64,000 nucleotides of DNA, from NCBI RefSeq assembly GCF_001677275.1, contig NZ_CP016177.1, positions 62,001 through 126,000 of the forward strand, written 5' to 3'. This DNA is from Vibrio breoganii. Lineage in GTDB: Bacteria; Pseudomonadota; Gammaproteobacteria; Enterobacterales; Vibrionaceae. The notes under the pieces are model-generated. The model was not told the origin of the DNA. It made no database searches and worked only from the letters and a program-made list of their open reading frames with translations. Shown one piece after another: positions 55,000 to 64,000 of this stretch. The position numbers were made by a program, and so were the translations under genes. The first letter of the stretch is position 1, and each line of letters starts with the position of its first letter.

Positions 55000-55761
55000 T
55001 TATAGATTGAACAGCTTGATTGCATTGTTGGTGGTAATCTTATCCACCTCTTGAATGCTTAACTCTCGATGTTCAGCCACACGCTGGGCGACTAACTGTG
55101 TATAGGCGGGTTCATTTCTCTTGCCGCGATGAGGCACTGGAGCAAGGTAGGGACAGTCCGTTTCTAGGATGACATATTGCATATCCAAGTGAGGAATTAC
55201 CTTATCCATCCCGCCATTTTTGAAGGTGGATACACCGCCTAGCCCTAGGTGAAAGCCAAGGTCATTAATGGCTTTGGCTTCTTCGATGCTTCCGCCAAAG
55301 CAGTGGAAGACGCCGCGCAGTGAGCCATCTTGCTCTTTGCTAAGTAGGCCCAGCGTTTCTTCGATGGAATCGCGAGTATGAATGACTACGGGCAGGTTTT
55401 TCTCTTTTGCCCAGTTTAGCTGAGTGATAAAGGCATACTCTTGCTCTGCTCGATACGTTTTGTCCCAGTACAGGTCAATACCAATCTCACCCACAGCAAT
55501 GAAGTTGTGTTTATCAAACCAGCCTTCAATTTCGCTTAATGTCTGCTTGATACCTTGATCCACATAGCATGGGTGCAAACCCATCATAGAGCGGCATACT
55601 TCTGGGTACTTTGCCTCTGTTGATAGCATAGGTTCTATGGAATCTAGGTCGATATTGGGTAGTAATATACGGTCAATGCCTTGTTGCAAAGCACGCTGTA
55701 CCACTTGGTCTCTATCTTGGTCAAATTCGCTAGCGTAGATATGGGCGTGGGTGTCGATCAT
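55000..55761 (-). CDS. tatD: TatD-family metal-dependent hydrolase
   Basis: A 253-residue TIM-barrel hydrolase: DTHAHIY metal motif at the N-terminus, GEIGIDLYWDKTY, VIHTRDS, GVFHCFGG and LETDCPYLAPVPHRGKRNEP. The family has DNase/deacylase-type activity and, despite the name, is not required for Tat export. It is convergent with tatC. E. coli TatD and YcfH are both possible nearest relatives. Position favours TatD. Confidence 0.88.
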   Translation of the reverse strand: MIDTHAHIYASEFDQDRDQVVQRALQQGIDRILLPNIDLDSIEPMLSTEAKYPEVCRSMMGLHPCYVDQGIKQTLSEIEGWFDKHNFIAVGEIGIDLYWDKTYRAEQEYAFITQLNWAKEKNLPVVIHTRDSIEETLGLLSKEQDGSLRGVFHCFGGSIEEAKAINDLGFHLGLGGVSTFKNGGMDKVIPHLDMQYVILETDCPYLAPVPHRGKRNEPAYTQLVAQRVAEHRELSIQEVDKITTNNAIKLFNL

Positions 55762-55860
55762 GAGAAAACATCATTTGTTGGCTATTTGTGCCCCAGTATA
55801 TGTGCATTCGTTCTATTTTTCATGTTACGTACATTCCTACACCCGTGGTTAGTGGTATGA

Positions 55861-56907
<1,047 letters not shown>

Positions 56908-56931
56908 TTACACATAAGATTGTTATCGTTT

Positions 56932-56957
56932 AAGGCCCTCGTAATGAGGGCTTTTGT
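56932..56957 (+). terminator. Terminator after hemB
   Basis: GCCCTC (56935-56940) pairs with GAGGGC (56946-56951) around GTAAT, followed by TTTT. The stem is short but well placed. Confidence 0.75.
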
Positions 56958-56986
56958 GTTTATTCATATCCAACAAAGGGGGAAAT

Positions 56987-57433
56987 GTGTCGATTGTGGT
57001 TCGTGAAGGCTCTTTGCAAGAAGCCTTAAAGGTAATGAGCAGTATCCAAGAGTTTGCTAAGCCTGAGGGGATTGAGTCACTGTCTTTGCGTCTTGGTGAT
57101 AAAAAGCAGTTAGTGCTTGTTGCCGAAGAAGAGGGCGCTTTACTTGGCTTTAAGATTGGATATGAGCAAGACAGTAGTACCTTCTATAGTTGGCTTGGCG
57201 GTGTAAATTCGCAGGCGAGAGGAAAAGGTGTCGCGCAGAGCCTATTAGTTGAGCAAGAGCGCTGGGTTGCGAATGAAGGGTATTCTTGGCTAACGGTTAA
57301 GTCGAGAAACCAATTTTCTTCTATGCTTCGATTGCTGCTGAGAAATGGTTATTGGATCGAAAAGTGCGAGCCTTACCCAAACCCTCAAGAAAATAGACTT
57401 TACTTCCGAAAGTCCATGTTGACTGAAAGTTAG
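56987..57433 (+). CDS. GNAT-family N-acetyltransferase
   Basis: A 148-residue acetyltransferase: a central beta-strand FYSWLGGV, then the acetyl-CoA loop NSQARGKGVAQSLLVEQERW and motif B region LLLRNGYWIEKCEP. GTG 56987 (SIVVREGSLQEA) is chosen as start because AAGGGGG lies just upstream. An earlier in-frame TTG at 56954 overlaps the hemB terminator. Substrate unknown. Confidence 0.8.
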   Translation: MSIVVREGSLQEALKVMSSIQEFAKPEGIESLSLRLGDKKQLVLVAEEEGALLGFKIGYEQDSSTFYSWLGGVNSQARGKGVAQSLLVEQERWVANEGYSWLTVKSRNQFSSMLRLLLRNGYWIEKCEPYPNPQENRLYFRKSMLTES

Positions 57434-57451
57434 TCGACTCTTTGACAGGCG

Positions 57452-57467
57452 TTTGTTGCGCAACAAA
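57452..57467. repeat. Perfect 16-bp palindrome after the acetyltransferase gene
   Basis: TTTGTTGCGCAACAAA lies 19 bp past the acetyltransferase stop at the left edge of the polA upstream region. It has no loop or T-run, so it suits a protein site better than a terminator. Confidence 0.45.
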
Positions 57468-57495
57468 TACCTTCTATCTTTATCCCTCAAATTTT

Positions 57496-57645
57496 TTTTC
57501 CACATACAATGATCACGCCAAGATCTTATTGTGGATCGACGGATCTATATTAAGTTATTGTATTATAAGGTTTTTAATCTTCATTTTTGATTTTATCTAC
57601 AGGCTTTTTCATCAGGTAAATAATTTGCACACAAACTTATCCACA
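57496..57645. promoter_or_regulatory. DnaA-box and GATC cluster upstream of polA
   Basis: In the 333-bp gap (57434-57766) I find a perfect DnaA box TTATCCACA at 57637-57645. One-mismatch boxes lie at 57496-57504 (TTTTCCACA) and 57593-57601 (TTATCTACA), and a two-mismatch inverted box at 57530-57538. Four GATC Dam sites fall within 57511-57545, followed by some 55 bp of very AT-rich DNA. This suggests DnaA/SeqA-type control of polA or a DnaA-titration site. Confidence 0.5.
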
Positions 57646-57766
57646 GGAGAGGGTGGGGTAAGGGATAATTTTTGTGGGCGTAAATAAGGGTTATCTAGAT
57701 AAGCAGAGAGACTCGTGGCATCCTATACCTAAGTTATTCCCTTCTACCTAAGTTGGACACCTATAC

Positions 57767-60571
57767 ATGGCAACGATCCCTGAAAATCCGCTGATTCTAA
57801 TTGACGGTTCCTCATACCTTTATCGAGCATTTCACGCTTATCCTGGCACCATGAGTAACGGTGAGCACCCGACTAATGCCGTTTATGGTGTGATGAATAT
57901 GCTAAGAAGCATGATGCGCCAATTTTCTAGCGAGCGCATTGCGGTGATTTTCGATGCCAAAGGGAAGACATTCAGAGACGACATGTATCCCGAGTATAAG
58001 GCGAATCGTCCACCTATGCCCGATGACCTTAGATGCCAAATTGAGCCATTGCACAATATGATCAAGGCAATGGGTCTACCTCTTATTTCTATTTCAGGTG
58101 TTGAGGCCGACGATGTTATCGGTACTTTATCTTCTGCTGCTTCTAAGAAAGGTATGCCAGTCCTTATCAGTACCGGCGATAAAGATATGGCTCAGCTGGT
58201 GGATGAGAATGTCACTCTGATCAATACCATGACCAATGTTATCTCTGATAGAGAGGGTGTGATTGAAAAATTTGGGATCCCGCCAGAATTGATTATCGAC
58301 TACCTTGCACTGATGGGCGATAAGGTTGATAACATCCCAGGCGTGCCTGGTGTTGGTGATAAAACTGCGACGGCTCTATTGCAAGGCATTGGCGGTCTAG
58401 ATGACCTGTATAACAGGCTTGATGATATCGCCCCGTTAGGGTTCCGTGGCTCTAAAACCATGGCGAAAAAGCTCGTTGAGCACAAAGATTCAGCCTACCT
58501 CTCCTATCAATTGGCAACCATTAAGTTAGATGTAGAGTTGGATGTGACTCTCGATGACCTAGTGAAGGCAACTCCAGATAAAGATCAGCTGATTTCACTC
58601 TATGGTCAAATGGCATTTAAATCTTGGCTAAACGAGTTGTTAGAGGGCGGTACCGGCGTTGTAGAAGCGGATGAGAAATCTGGTCGTGCCATTAGCAACG
58701 GAGCAGGTAAAGCGGCATCAACAGCTGAAACGCCGACAAAAGCGATTACCATTGATCGCAGCCAGTACGAAACCATATTAGAAGAAGACAGTTTTAACCT
58801 TTGGCTGGAGAAACTAAAGAAAGCTGAGGTGTTTGCCTTTGATACAGAAACTGACAGCCTAGATTACATGGTGGCAAATTTAGTGGGCTTGTCTTTTGCT
58901 ACGGCAGAGGGTGAAGCGGCGTATGTTCCTGTTGCTCATGATTATCTAGATGCACCAAAGCAGCTGGATCGCGATTGGGTTCTACAACAACTCAAACCGC
59001 TGTTAGAAGATCCGGCCCAAGCTAAGGTAGGGCAAAACCTCAAATATGATACATCAGTCCTAGCGCGCTATGATATTGAAATGCAAGGTATTGCCTTCGA
59101 TACCATGCTTGCGTCTTACGTGTATAACAGCGTGGGAGGCAAGCATGATATGGACAGTTTGGCCTTGCGATTTTTGCAGCATCCGTGCATCTCATTTGAG
59201 CAAATTGCCGGTAAGGGCAAAAAACAGCTGACTTTTAACCAAATTGATCTAGAAGAAGCCTCTCCCTATGCCGCTGAGGATGCCGACGTTACCTTACGTT
59301 TGCATAACCATCTAAATGCACTTCTTGAGGCGGACGAAAAGCTTAATTCGGTATACCAAGACATCGAGATGCCATTGGTGCCTGTGTTATCACGTATTGA
59401 GCGTCGTGGCGTGTTAATTGATGACATGTTGCTAGGCACGCAATCGCAAGAGATTGCTCAGAGACTGGATGAGTTGCAAGCAAAAGCCTTTGAATTGGCA
59501 GGCAAAGAGTTCAACTTGAGCTCTCCTAAGCAATTACAAGCCATCTTATTTGAAGAGATGGCTCTACCGGTTGTTAAGAAAACGCCATCGGGTGCACCAT
59601 CGACCAACGAAGAAGTGCTTCAAGAGTTGGCTCTTGATTATCCGCTACCTAAGTTAATTCTTGAGCATCGTGGTTTAGCTAAGCTGAAATCAACTTACAC
59701 CGATAAGCTGCCTAAGATGATAAACCCAACAACAGGTCGCGTGCATACCTCATACCATCAAGGCGTTACGGCTACGGGGCGTTTATCGTCTACCGATCCT
59801 AACCTACAGAACATCCCAATCAGAAATGAAGAAGGTCGCAGAATTCGTCAGGCGTTTGTCGCGCCACATGGCTGGAAGATCCTTGCGGTGGATTACTCTC
59901 AAATAGAACTGCGCATTATGGCGCACCTATCCGGAGATAAGGCGCTACTAGAAGCGTTTAGAACAGGCAAAGATATCCATGCTGCAACCGCAGCAGAGAT
60001 CATTGGTGTCGATATTAATGAAGTGTCTAGTGAGCAGCGTCGCCGTGCTAAGGCAGTCAACTTCGGTCTTATCTATGGTATGAGTGCCTTTGGTTTGGCT
60101 AAGCAGCTTGGGATCCCTCGCGGTGAAGCTCAGCATTACATGGATACCTATTTTGAGCGTTACCCTGGCGTGATGCAGTACATGGAAGAAACTCGCAGTC
60201 AGGCCACTGAGCAGGGCTATGTTGAAACCTTGTATGGTCGTCGTCTACACCTGCCTGAGATTAACTCAAGAAACGGTATGCGCCGTAAGGCGGCAGAGCG
60301 CGCTGCAATCAATGCACCAATGCAGGGCACAGCTGCAGATATCATTAAAAAAGCAATGTTGCTTGTCGATGAGTGGATTGAGCAACAGCAAGGTGAGCCT
60401 AAGGTTCGTATGCTAATGCAGGTACACGATGAATTGGTCTTTGAGGTCCGTGAGGATGCACTTCAAGAAACTGAAAGAAACATACAGGATCTAATGGAAG
60501 CAGCAGCAGAATTGGCTGTGCCTTTGGTAGCTGATGCTGGTCATGGTGACAACTGGGATCAAGCGCACTAA
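57767..60571 (+). CDS. polA: DNA polymerase I
   Basis: A 934-residue repair and Okazaki-processing polymerase. The 5'-nuclease domain is about 1-290 ([38 protein letters not shown]). The 3'-5' exonuclease is about 330-520 with intact FDTETDSL and [11 protein letters not shown]. The polymerase domain has motif [18 protein letters not shown], motif [15 protein letters not shown] and motif [10 protein letters not shown]. It is a single gene between a regulatory-looking upstream region and Spot 42 RNA, the E. coli order. Confidence 0.97.
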   Translation: MATIPENPLILIDGSSYLYRAFHAYPGTMSNGEHPTNAVYGVMNMLRSMMRQFSSERIAVIFDAKGKTFRDDMYPEYKANRPPMPDDLRCQIEPLHNMIKAMGLPLISISGVEADDVIGTLSSAASKKGMPVLISTGDKDMAQLVDENVTLINTMTNVISDREGVIEKFGIPPELIIDYLALMGDKVDNIPGVPGVGDKTATALLQGIGGLDDLYNRLDDIAPLGFRGSKTMAKKLVEHKDSAYLSYQLATIKLDVELDVTLDDLVKATPDKDQLISLYGQMAFKSWLNELLEGGTGVVEADEKSGRAISNGAGKAASTAETPTKAITIDRSQYETILEEDSFNLWLEKLKKAEVFAFDTETDSLDYMVANLVGLSFATAEGEAAYVPVAHDYLDAPKQLDRDWVLQQLKPLLEDPAQAKVGQNLKYDTSVLARYDIEMQGIAFDTMLASYVYNSVGGKHDMDSLALRFLQHPCISFEQIAGKGKKQLTFNQIDLEEASPYAAEDADVTLRLHNHLNALLEADEKLNSVYQDIEMPLVPVLSRIERRGVLIDDMLLGTQSQEIAQRLDELQAKAFELAGKEFNLSSPKQLQAILFEEMALPVVKKTPSGAPSTNEEVLQELALDYPLPKLILEHRGLAKLKSTYTDKLPKMINPTTGRVHTSYHQGVTATGRLSSTDPNLQNIPIRNEEGRRIRQAFVAPHGWKILAVDYSQIELRIMAHLSGDKALLEAFRTGKDIHAATAAEIIGVDINEVSSEQRRRAKAVNFGLIYGMSAFGLAKQLGIPRGEAQHYMDTYFERYPGVMQYMEETRSQATEQGYVETLYGRRLHLPEINSRNGMRRKAAERAAINAPMQGTAADIIKKAMLLVDEWIEQQQGEPKVRMLMQVHDELVFEVREDALQETERNIQDLMEAAAELAVPLVADAGHGDNWDQAH

Positions 60572-60710
60572 CACACTATCTGCACCAAAAGGGGACATTA
60601 ACGAGAGCTGACTCACGAAGTCAGCTTTTTTTTGCGTGAGTTTTGTACAGACGGTGAGTTTTACTGGTGAGCCCTGCAAAGGGTTTTTTATGAAAAAAAA
60701 CTACAAAAAG

Positions 60711-60730
60711 TGTTTGCATTTGGTCACAGA
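60711..60730 (+). promoter_or_regulatory. Probable CRP site in the spf promoter
   Basis: TTTGC-N6-TCACA (60713-60728) has a perfect right half-site and a 3/5 left half-site, ending about 20 bp before the predicted Spot 42 start. In E. coli cAMP-CRP represses spf from the same position. Confidence 0.6.
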
Positions 60731-60748
60731 TCGGGTAAATTTATCTGT

Positions 60749-60857
60749 GTAGGGTACAGAGGTAAGATGTTCCATCTTTCAGACCTTTTGTTTCACGTTA
60801 TTAGAATTTGTTTAAATTCATACGCTTCAGTTACTTTTTGACTGAAGCGTTTTTTAT
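60749..60857 (+). ncRNA. spf: Spot 42 small regulatory RNA
   Basis: The stretch beginning GTAGGGTACAGAGGTAAGAT is nearly identical to the E. coli Spot 42 5' half. It includes the single-stranded target-pairing regions and the CTTTCAGACCTTTT segment. It ends in a terminator hairpin ACGCTTCAGT/ACTGAAGCGT followed by TTTTTT. It is about 109 nt, the E. coli length, and lies between polA and engB as expected. Spot 42 represses many catabolic and redox mRNAs with Hfq when glucose is available. Confidence 0.95.
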
Positions 60858-61066
60858 TGCCCCAAAGAAAATTTTTCCCCTTACTTTCTAATGCCTTAGA
60901 TTCACACCAATCTAGAAATAACTCGCCTGTATGCATAAAAAGGCATAGTTAAATTTTCAATGTGCTCAAACTGCACTCAGAGCATGACTTGCTGATAGAA
61001 CTCACTTATTTAGATTTTAGCAATGCTGTGGATGGAGTCGGGGGCTCACTGGTTTGTAAGTTACAA

Positions 61067-61097
61067 ACAAAAAACGCGGCCTCAGGCCGCGTTTTGT
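61067..61097. terminator. Bidirectional terminator downstream of engB
   Basis: AAAACGCGGCC (61071-61081) pairs with GGCCGCGTTTT (61085-61095) around TCA. On the minus strand it runs into six T residues, fitting the end of engB. On the plus strand it has TTTT. A separate perfect palindrome GTTTGTAA-G-TTACAAAC (61052-61068) abuts it. Confidence 0.88.
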
Positions 61098-61118
61098 TAA
61101 TCATGGTTCGCTATCGAG

Positions 61119-61766
61119 CTATTCTTGCTCTAGAGCATCATCATCTTGTTCAGGTTGCTCAAAGGCTGGTGCAAACCAGGTGTCTAGACGCGCACGTAGC
61201 TGATCAACACCAATCCCTTTTAAGGAAGAGAATGCTTCAACATTCACATCACCACCGAAGCCTTCAGCATCTTTACGAATCTTAAGTAGGGCTGCTTTAC
61301 GAGCGCCACTCTTCAATTTATCCGCTTTAGTTAATAGAACCTGAACTGGGATGCCAGAGTCTACTGCCCAGAAGATCATCTGCTGGTCGAGGTCTTTCAT
61401 TGGGTGACGAATATCCATTAGGACCACTAGTCCTTTTAGACATTCACGTCTTTGTAAGTATTCGCCAAGGCTTCTTTGCCACTTTTTCTTTAGTTCCAGA
61501 GGAACTTGAGCAAAACCGTATCCCGGAAGATCGACAATGTGGCAGTTCTCATCCACCTTGAATAGGTTAATTAGCTGAGTACGACCTGGGGTCTTACTGG
61601 TTTTTGCCAGTGCACGCTGGTTGGTTAGGCGGTTGAGCGCACTAGATTTTCCCGCATTAGAACGACCAGCGAATGCGATTTCGATACCTTCATCTTCAGG
61701 AAGGTGACGAATATCAGGGGCACTGGTTATAAAATGCGTGTTTTGGTAATGAATTTTTACGCTCAC
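61119..61766 (-). CDS. engB: Ribosome-biogenesis GTPase EngB (YsxC/YihA)
   Basis: A 215-residue GTPase needed for 50S assembly. G1 is [10 protein letters not shown]3 DLPGYG, G4 TKAD and G5 region SSLKGIG, with the family segment [13 protein letters not shown] start at GTG 61766 ([11 protein letters not shown]), which has GGAG six bases upstream and matches other vibrios. An ATG at 61778 is in frame but its would-be codons contain that Shine-Dalgarno. The C-terminal tail is acidic. Confidence 0.95.
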   Translation of the reverse strand: MSVKIHYQNTHFITSAPDIRHLPEDEGIEIAFAGRSNAGKSSALNRLTNQRALAKTSKTPGRTQLINLFKVDENCHIVDLPGYGFAQVPLELKKKWQRSLGEYLQRRECLKGLVVLMDIRHPMKDLDQQMIFWAVDSGIPVQVLLTKADKLKSGARKAALLKIRKDAEGFGGDVNVEAFSSLKGIGVDQLRARLDTWFAPAFEQPEQDDDALEQE

Positions 61767-61978
61767 TGTTAACTCCATCGCGACTTTGTGTAGTCGACTG
61801 ATTACTTTTTTGTGAATTTGTGTAAAATAACCGTGTTCGGCATTAGTTCGCCTATTCTAGCACGACAAAAGGCGGCACCTAGGGCTTGTTCACCTTTTCA
61901 GGTACTTTTTATTCAATCTAGAAGATAAAAACTGAGCAAGCCTTAGTCTTGGAAGCTCAATTATTATAATGGAATGTC

Positions 61979-62596
61979 ATGAAGAAATTAGCGCTCATCG
62001 TAACTCTTTTCGCTAGCTGCTCTGTGTGGGCGGCAGGTAGCATTGAAGCAGGTAAAGAAAAATCAGCAACTTGTGCAGCTTGTCATGGTGCTGACGGCAA
62101 TAGTCCAGTAGCTATTTATCCTAAACTGGCAGGCCAACACGAAAACTATATTGAGAAACAACTTAAGGACCTTAAGTTGGGTGCAACTAGTGGTGGCAAG
62201 CAAGGTCGTTATGACCCAGCGATGAGTGCAATGGCCATGCCTTTGACAGACGAAGATATGGCTGACTTAGCGGCTTATTATGCGTCTATACCTATGTCAG
62301 AAAATACAACCCCTGAGAATGTGGTCGAGCAGGGCAAAGAGTTGTACCTAGCGGGTAACGCAGAGCGCGGAATTGCCGCTTGTGTGGCTTGTCATGGTCC
62401 TCGCGGAAACGGCACTAGCCTATCAGGCTTCCCGAAGATCTCAGGTCAACATGCTGATTACATCAAGCAGCAGCTACAAAAGTTCGCTTCAATGGAGCGT
62501 AACAATGACCTAAACGGCATGATGCACGATGTAGCGAAGAAGCTGACAGAAGAAGAGATGGATGTACTCGCCAAGTATGTTGGTGGTCTGCACTAA
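61979..62596 (+). CDS. Dihaem cytochrome c4
   Basis: A 205-residue secreted cytochrome with signal peptide (ALIVTLFASCSVWAAGS) and two c-type haem sites, CAACHGADG and CVACHGPRG. They lie in duplicated domains, each ending with an axial Met region (AMSAMAMPLTDEDM and GMMHDVAKKLTEEEM). It carries electrons in the periplasm, typically toward cytochrome oxidases. It is a single gene, divergent from engB by 212 bp, followed by a terminator. Confidence 0.93.
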   Translation: MKKLALIVTLFASCSVWAAGSIEAGKEKSATCAACHGADGNSPVAIYPKLAGQHENYIEKQLKDLKLGATSGGKQGRYDPAMSAMAMPLTDEDMADLAAYYASIPMSENTTPENVVEQGKELYLAGNAERGIAACVACHGPRGNGTSLSGFPKISGQHADYIKQQLQKFASMERNNDLNGMMHDVAKKLTEEEMDVLAKYVGGLH

Positions 62597-62625
62597 TCTC
62601 CATCTTTGTCGCTAACAAAGATTTA

Positions 62626-62662
62626 AAGGCCTAACATCCACTCGATGTTGGGCCTTAGTTTA
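62626..62662 (+). terminator. Terminator after cytochrome c4
   Basis: A 13-bp stem (62626-62638 with 62644-62656, one G-U) closes a five-base loop. It is followed by a T-rich tail (AGTTTATT) that is not uninterrupted. Confidence 0.75.
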
Positions 62663-62712
62663 TTCTGCTACCTGCTATTTTTGTCATAGCTTGGCTGATC
62701 GTCACGTCACTT

Positions 62713-62730
62713 TGTGAGACATTTCTCATT
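62713..62730. promoter_or_regulatory. Probable VarA/UvrY (GacA-type) box
   Basis: TGTGAG-ACATTT-CTCATT fits the GacA/UvrY consensus TGTAAG-N6-CTTACA at 9 of 12 positions. It lies roughly 150 bp upstream of the predicted csr RNA start, the normal distance for activation of csrB-type genes by this response regulator. Confidence 0.6.
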
Positions 62731-62866
62731 TTCGATATCCGCTATATTGCACAGCAACTTTGTAACTAATTGAAAGATTTAATGAATGGTTATGGCTTTT
62801 TAAAAGTGTGATCGGCTCCTACTGTTTATTAATTGCACATTTTTCTATCAGGAGTAGAGTAGTCGT

Positions 62867-63137
62867 TATCGAAAGGACATGATGATTGATTGCTTTCAGT
62901 CTTGCTCAGGAAGAGTTTAGGGAATGGTATCGCCTTTGGCGACGTAGGGTTAACAACGGATGGTTTGTTTTTCTCAGGTCGAGAGCCCAGATAGGAAGGC
63001 TGAGGATTAGCCGCGCAAATGGAAGCTTGCTAGGGATAACAAAAATCATCAGGATGATGAAAAACAAAATTTTGGCATGGAAAGCGTCAAAAACAAATGG
63101 AATTTTGAGAGCGATAGGGAAACCTATCGCTTTTTTA
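62867..63137 (+). ncRNA. CsrB-family CsrA-sequestering small RNA
   Basis: From 62909 to 63120 there are eleven GGA motifs, many as AGGA or AGGGA, spaced by 10-40 bases and some inside small hairpins (ATCATCAGGATGAT at 63045-63058 also resembles E. coli CsrB). This is the hallmark of RNAs that sequester CsrA. It ends in a canonical terminator, GCGATAGG-GAAA-CCTATCGC then TTTTTT (63111-63136), whose stem-loop itself presents GGGA. The 5' end is approximate, set from a weak -35/-10 (TTGCAC, TAGAGT). Vibrios have three such RNAs (csrB, csrC, csrD), and I cannot say which this is. Confidence 0.85.
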
Positions 63138-63291
63138 TTGCCTGAAATTTGCGAATAACAGGCTTAAAGACGCTTGATATGGAATATTGCCGTATACGCA
63201 TACAAAAAAAACAGCGGAATTGCGGATTTTTTCTACACTCTTTCCCCATATTTTGATAAGTTGCGCCTCCTAAGCTAAATAGGCGATTTGA

Positions 63292-63942
63292 ATGTTAGAT
63301 TGTCCACTTTGTCATCATAGTGAATCAAAGTTTTATTGGGAAGATAAGCGCAGACAGTACCATCAATGTCAGCGTTGCGAACTGGTGTTCGTTGACCCCA
63401 ATCAAAGGCTGGATTCAAGCCAAGAAAAGGCTCACTATGATCTACATGAAAATGACCCAACTGACGTGGGTTATCGTAAGTTCTTATCGAGAGTTCAGGT
63501 TCCACTTGCCGAAAGAATCGGTAGCCACAAGCAAGGGTTAGACTTTGGCTGTGGTCCCGGTCCTACATTATCTTTGATGATGCAAGAGGCGGGGCACGAT
63601 GTAGACTTGTACGATCTCTACTACTATCCAGATACCAAGGTATTAAACAAGCGCTATGACTTTATCACTGCGACAGAGGTAATAGAGCACCTCTATCAGC
63701 CTGATGTAGTCTGGGCACAGTGGATGAGCATGTTGAAGCCAGGCGGCTGGCTAGGTTTGATGACTAAGATGGTTCGTGATGTAGAGGCCTTTTCCACATG
63801 GCACTACAAGAATGACCACACGCATGTAGTATTTTTTAGCAGAAGCACATTTGAGTTTTTAGCTGCGCGAGATGAGCTAGAACTAGAATTTATTGAAAAC
63901 GACGTAATTTTATTGAGGAAGTCGAGTAATGAGTCGACATAA
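63292..63942 (+). CDS. Class I SAM-dependent methyltransferase with zinc-ribbon N-terminus
   Basis: A 216-residue protein. Two C-x2-C pairs (CPLCHHSES and CQRCELVFVDP) form an N-terminal zinc-ribbon-like module. A methyltransferase domain follows with motif I GLDFGCGPGPTLSLM, an acidic loop DLYDLYYYP, a post-motif FITATEVIEHLYQPD and GGWLGLMTKMV. The substrate is unknown. It overlaps yihI by 14 bp, so the two are co-transcribed. Confidence 0.85.
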   Translation: MLDCPLCHHSESKFYWEDKRRQYHQCQRCELVFVDPNQRLDSSQEKAHYDLHENDPTDVGYRKFLSRVQVPLAERIGSHKQGLDFGCGPGPTLSLMMQEAGHDVDLYDLYYYPDTKVLNKRYDFITATEVIEHLYQPDVVWAQWMSMLKPGGWLGLMTKMVRDVEAFSTWHYKNDHTHVVFFSRSTFEFLAARDELELEFIENDVILLRKSSNEST

Positions 63943-64000
63943 GAAATCGAGAAAAGCAGGTTCAACAGGTGATGTAGACCTAATCGTAACTCGTAACCGC
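63929..64000 (+). CDS. yihI: Der GTPase activator YihI (partial, runs off right edge)
   Basis: Only the first 24 codons are visible. ATG 63929 with GAGGAA upstream gives MSRHKKSRKAGSTG and VDLIVTRNR, a basic N-terminus of the kind found in YihI, the activator of the ribosome-assembly GTPase Der. The gene overlaps the methyltransferase end in another frame. The call rests on this short stretch plus the engB-spf neighbourhood. Confidence 0.72.
   Translation, partial: MSRHKKSRKAGSTGDVDLIVTRNR

Noticed and set aside
57496..57645. Chromosomal origin of replication
   Set aside because: DnaA boxes are too few and irregular, and the usual origin neighbours (mnmG, rsmG, parAB, dnaA) are absent. I keep it only as a regulatory or titration candidate.
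60962..61285. Plus-strand 107-residue open frame
   Set aside because: It runs through the engB terminator and antisense into engB. No ribosome-binding site or homology.
62886..63158. Open frame for a 90-residue Arg/Trp-rich protein
   Set aside because: It lies across the GGA-repeat RNA and its terminator, has no ribosome-binding site or recognisable domain, and its composition is what a G/A-rich structured RNA would give.

Overview
The window is a gene-dense, mostly syntenic stretch of a gamma-proteobacterial chromosome. Gene content and order point to Vibrionaceae, most likely Vibrio chromosome 1: hemXDC next to a divergent TTG-start cyaA, then cyaY-lptM-lysA-dapF-DUF484-xerC-yigB; yigL-pldB-rhtB; gorA-rlmJ-prlC-asnC-rsmJ; uspA-ftnA-uspB; ubiEJB-tatABC-tatD-hemB; and polA-spf-engB-cytochrome c4-csr RNA-methyltransferase-yihI. 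I saw no rRNA, tRNA, insertion sequence, prophage or CRISPR array. No species is assigned.

Layout. 1-9.6 kb: haem synthesis genes (minus strand), adenylate cyclase with a near-consensus CRP site, frataxin, the tiny lipoprotein LptM, the end of the lysine/DAP pathway and XerC. 9.6-13.8 kb: a DTW-domain tRNA modification enzyme, a lipoprotein, YigL, PldB and RhtB. 13.9-17.3 kb: an arsenate resistance operon, arsR-GAPDH-phosphatase-arsJ, which would convert arsenate to 1-arseno-3-phosphoglycerate and export it. 17.3-19.7 kb: an acyltransferase, DUF2500, a membrane-anchored HEPN-like protein and YecH. 19.75-25.8 kb: a peptide-type ABC transporter with a fused double ATPase and a long structured leader. 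25.9-36.2 kb: a SPOR-like secreted protein, glutathione reductase, RlmJ, oligopeptidase A, AsnC, RsmJ, a Fur-box-preceded Cys/Lys-rich protein, stress proteins and ferritin, and a YhiN flavoprotein. 36.3-47.7 kb: an accessory sugar-utilisation locus. A LacI-family regulator, a Dpp/Opp-type five-gene ABC importer, a 1146-residue inverting phosphorylase and a signal-less binding-protein-like gene are tied together by four copies of one 12-bp palindromic operator. 48-50.2 kb: a stand-alone class I HMG-CoA reductase and an EamA exporter. 50.4-57.4 kb: ubiquinone and Tat genes, TatD, HemB and an acetyltransferase. 57.4-64 kb: polA behind a DnaA-box/GATC cluster, Spot 42 RNA, engB, cytochrome c4, a CsrB-family sRNA not visible as a gene in any protein track, a methyltransferase and the start of yihI.

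The parts connect through carbon control. cyaA and spf both carry likely CRP sites. The sugar locus would feed glucose 1-phosphate to central metabolism. The csr RNA would titrate CsrA. The most novel-looking unit is the LacI/phosphorylase/ABC regulon. The least explained parts are the signal-less binding protein, the Fur-box gene, the leader of the first ABC operon and the nested palindrome near 35.8 kb.
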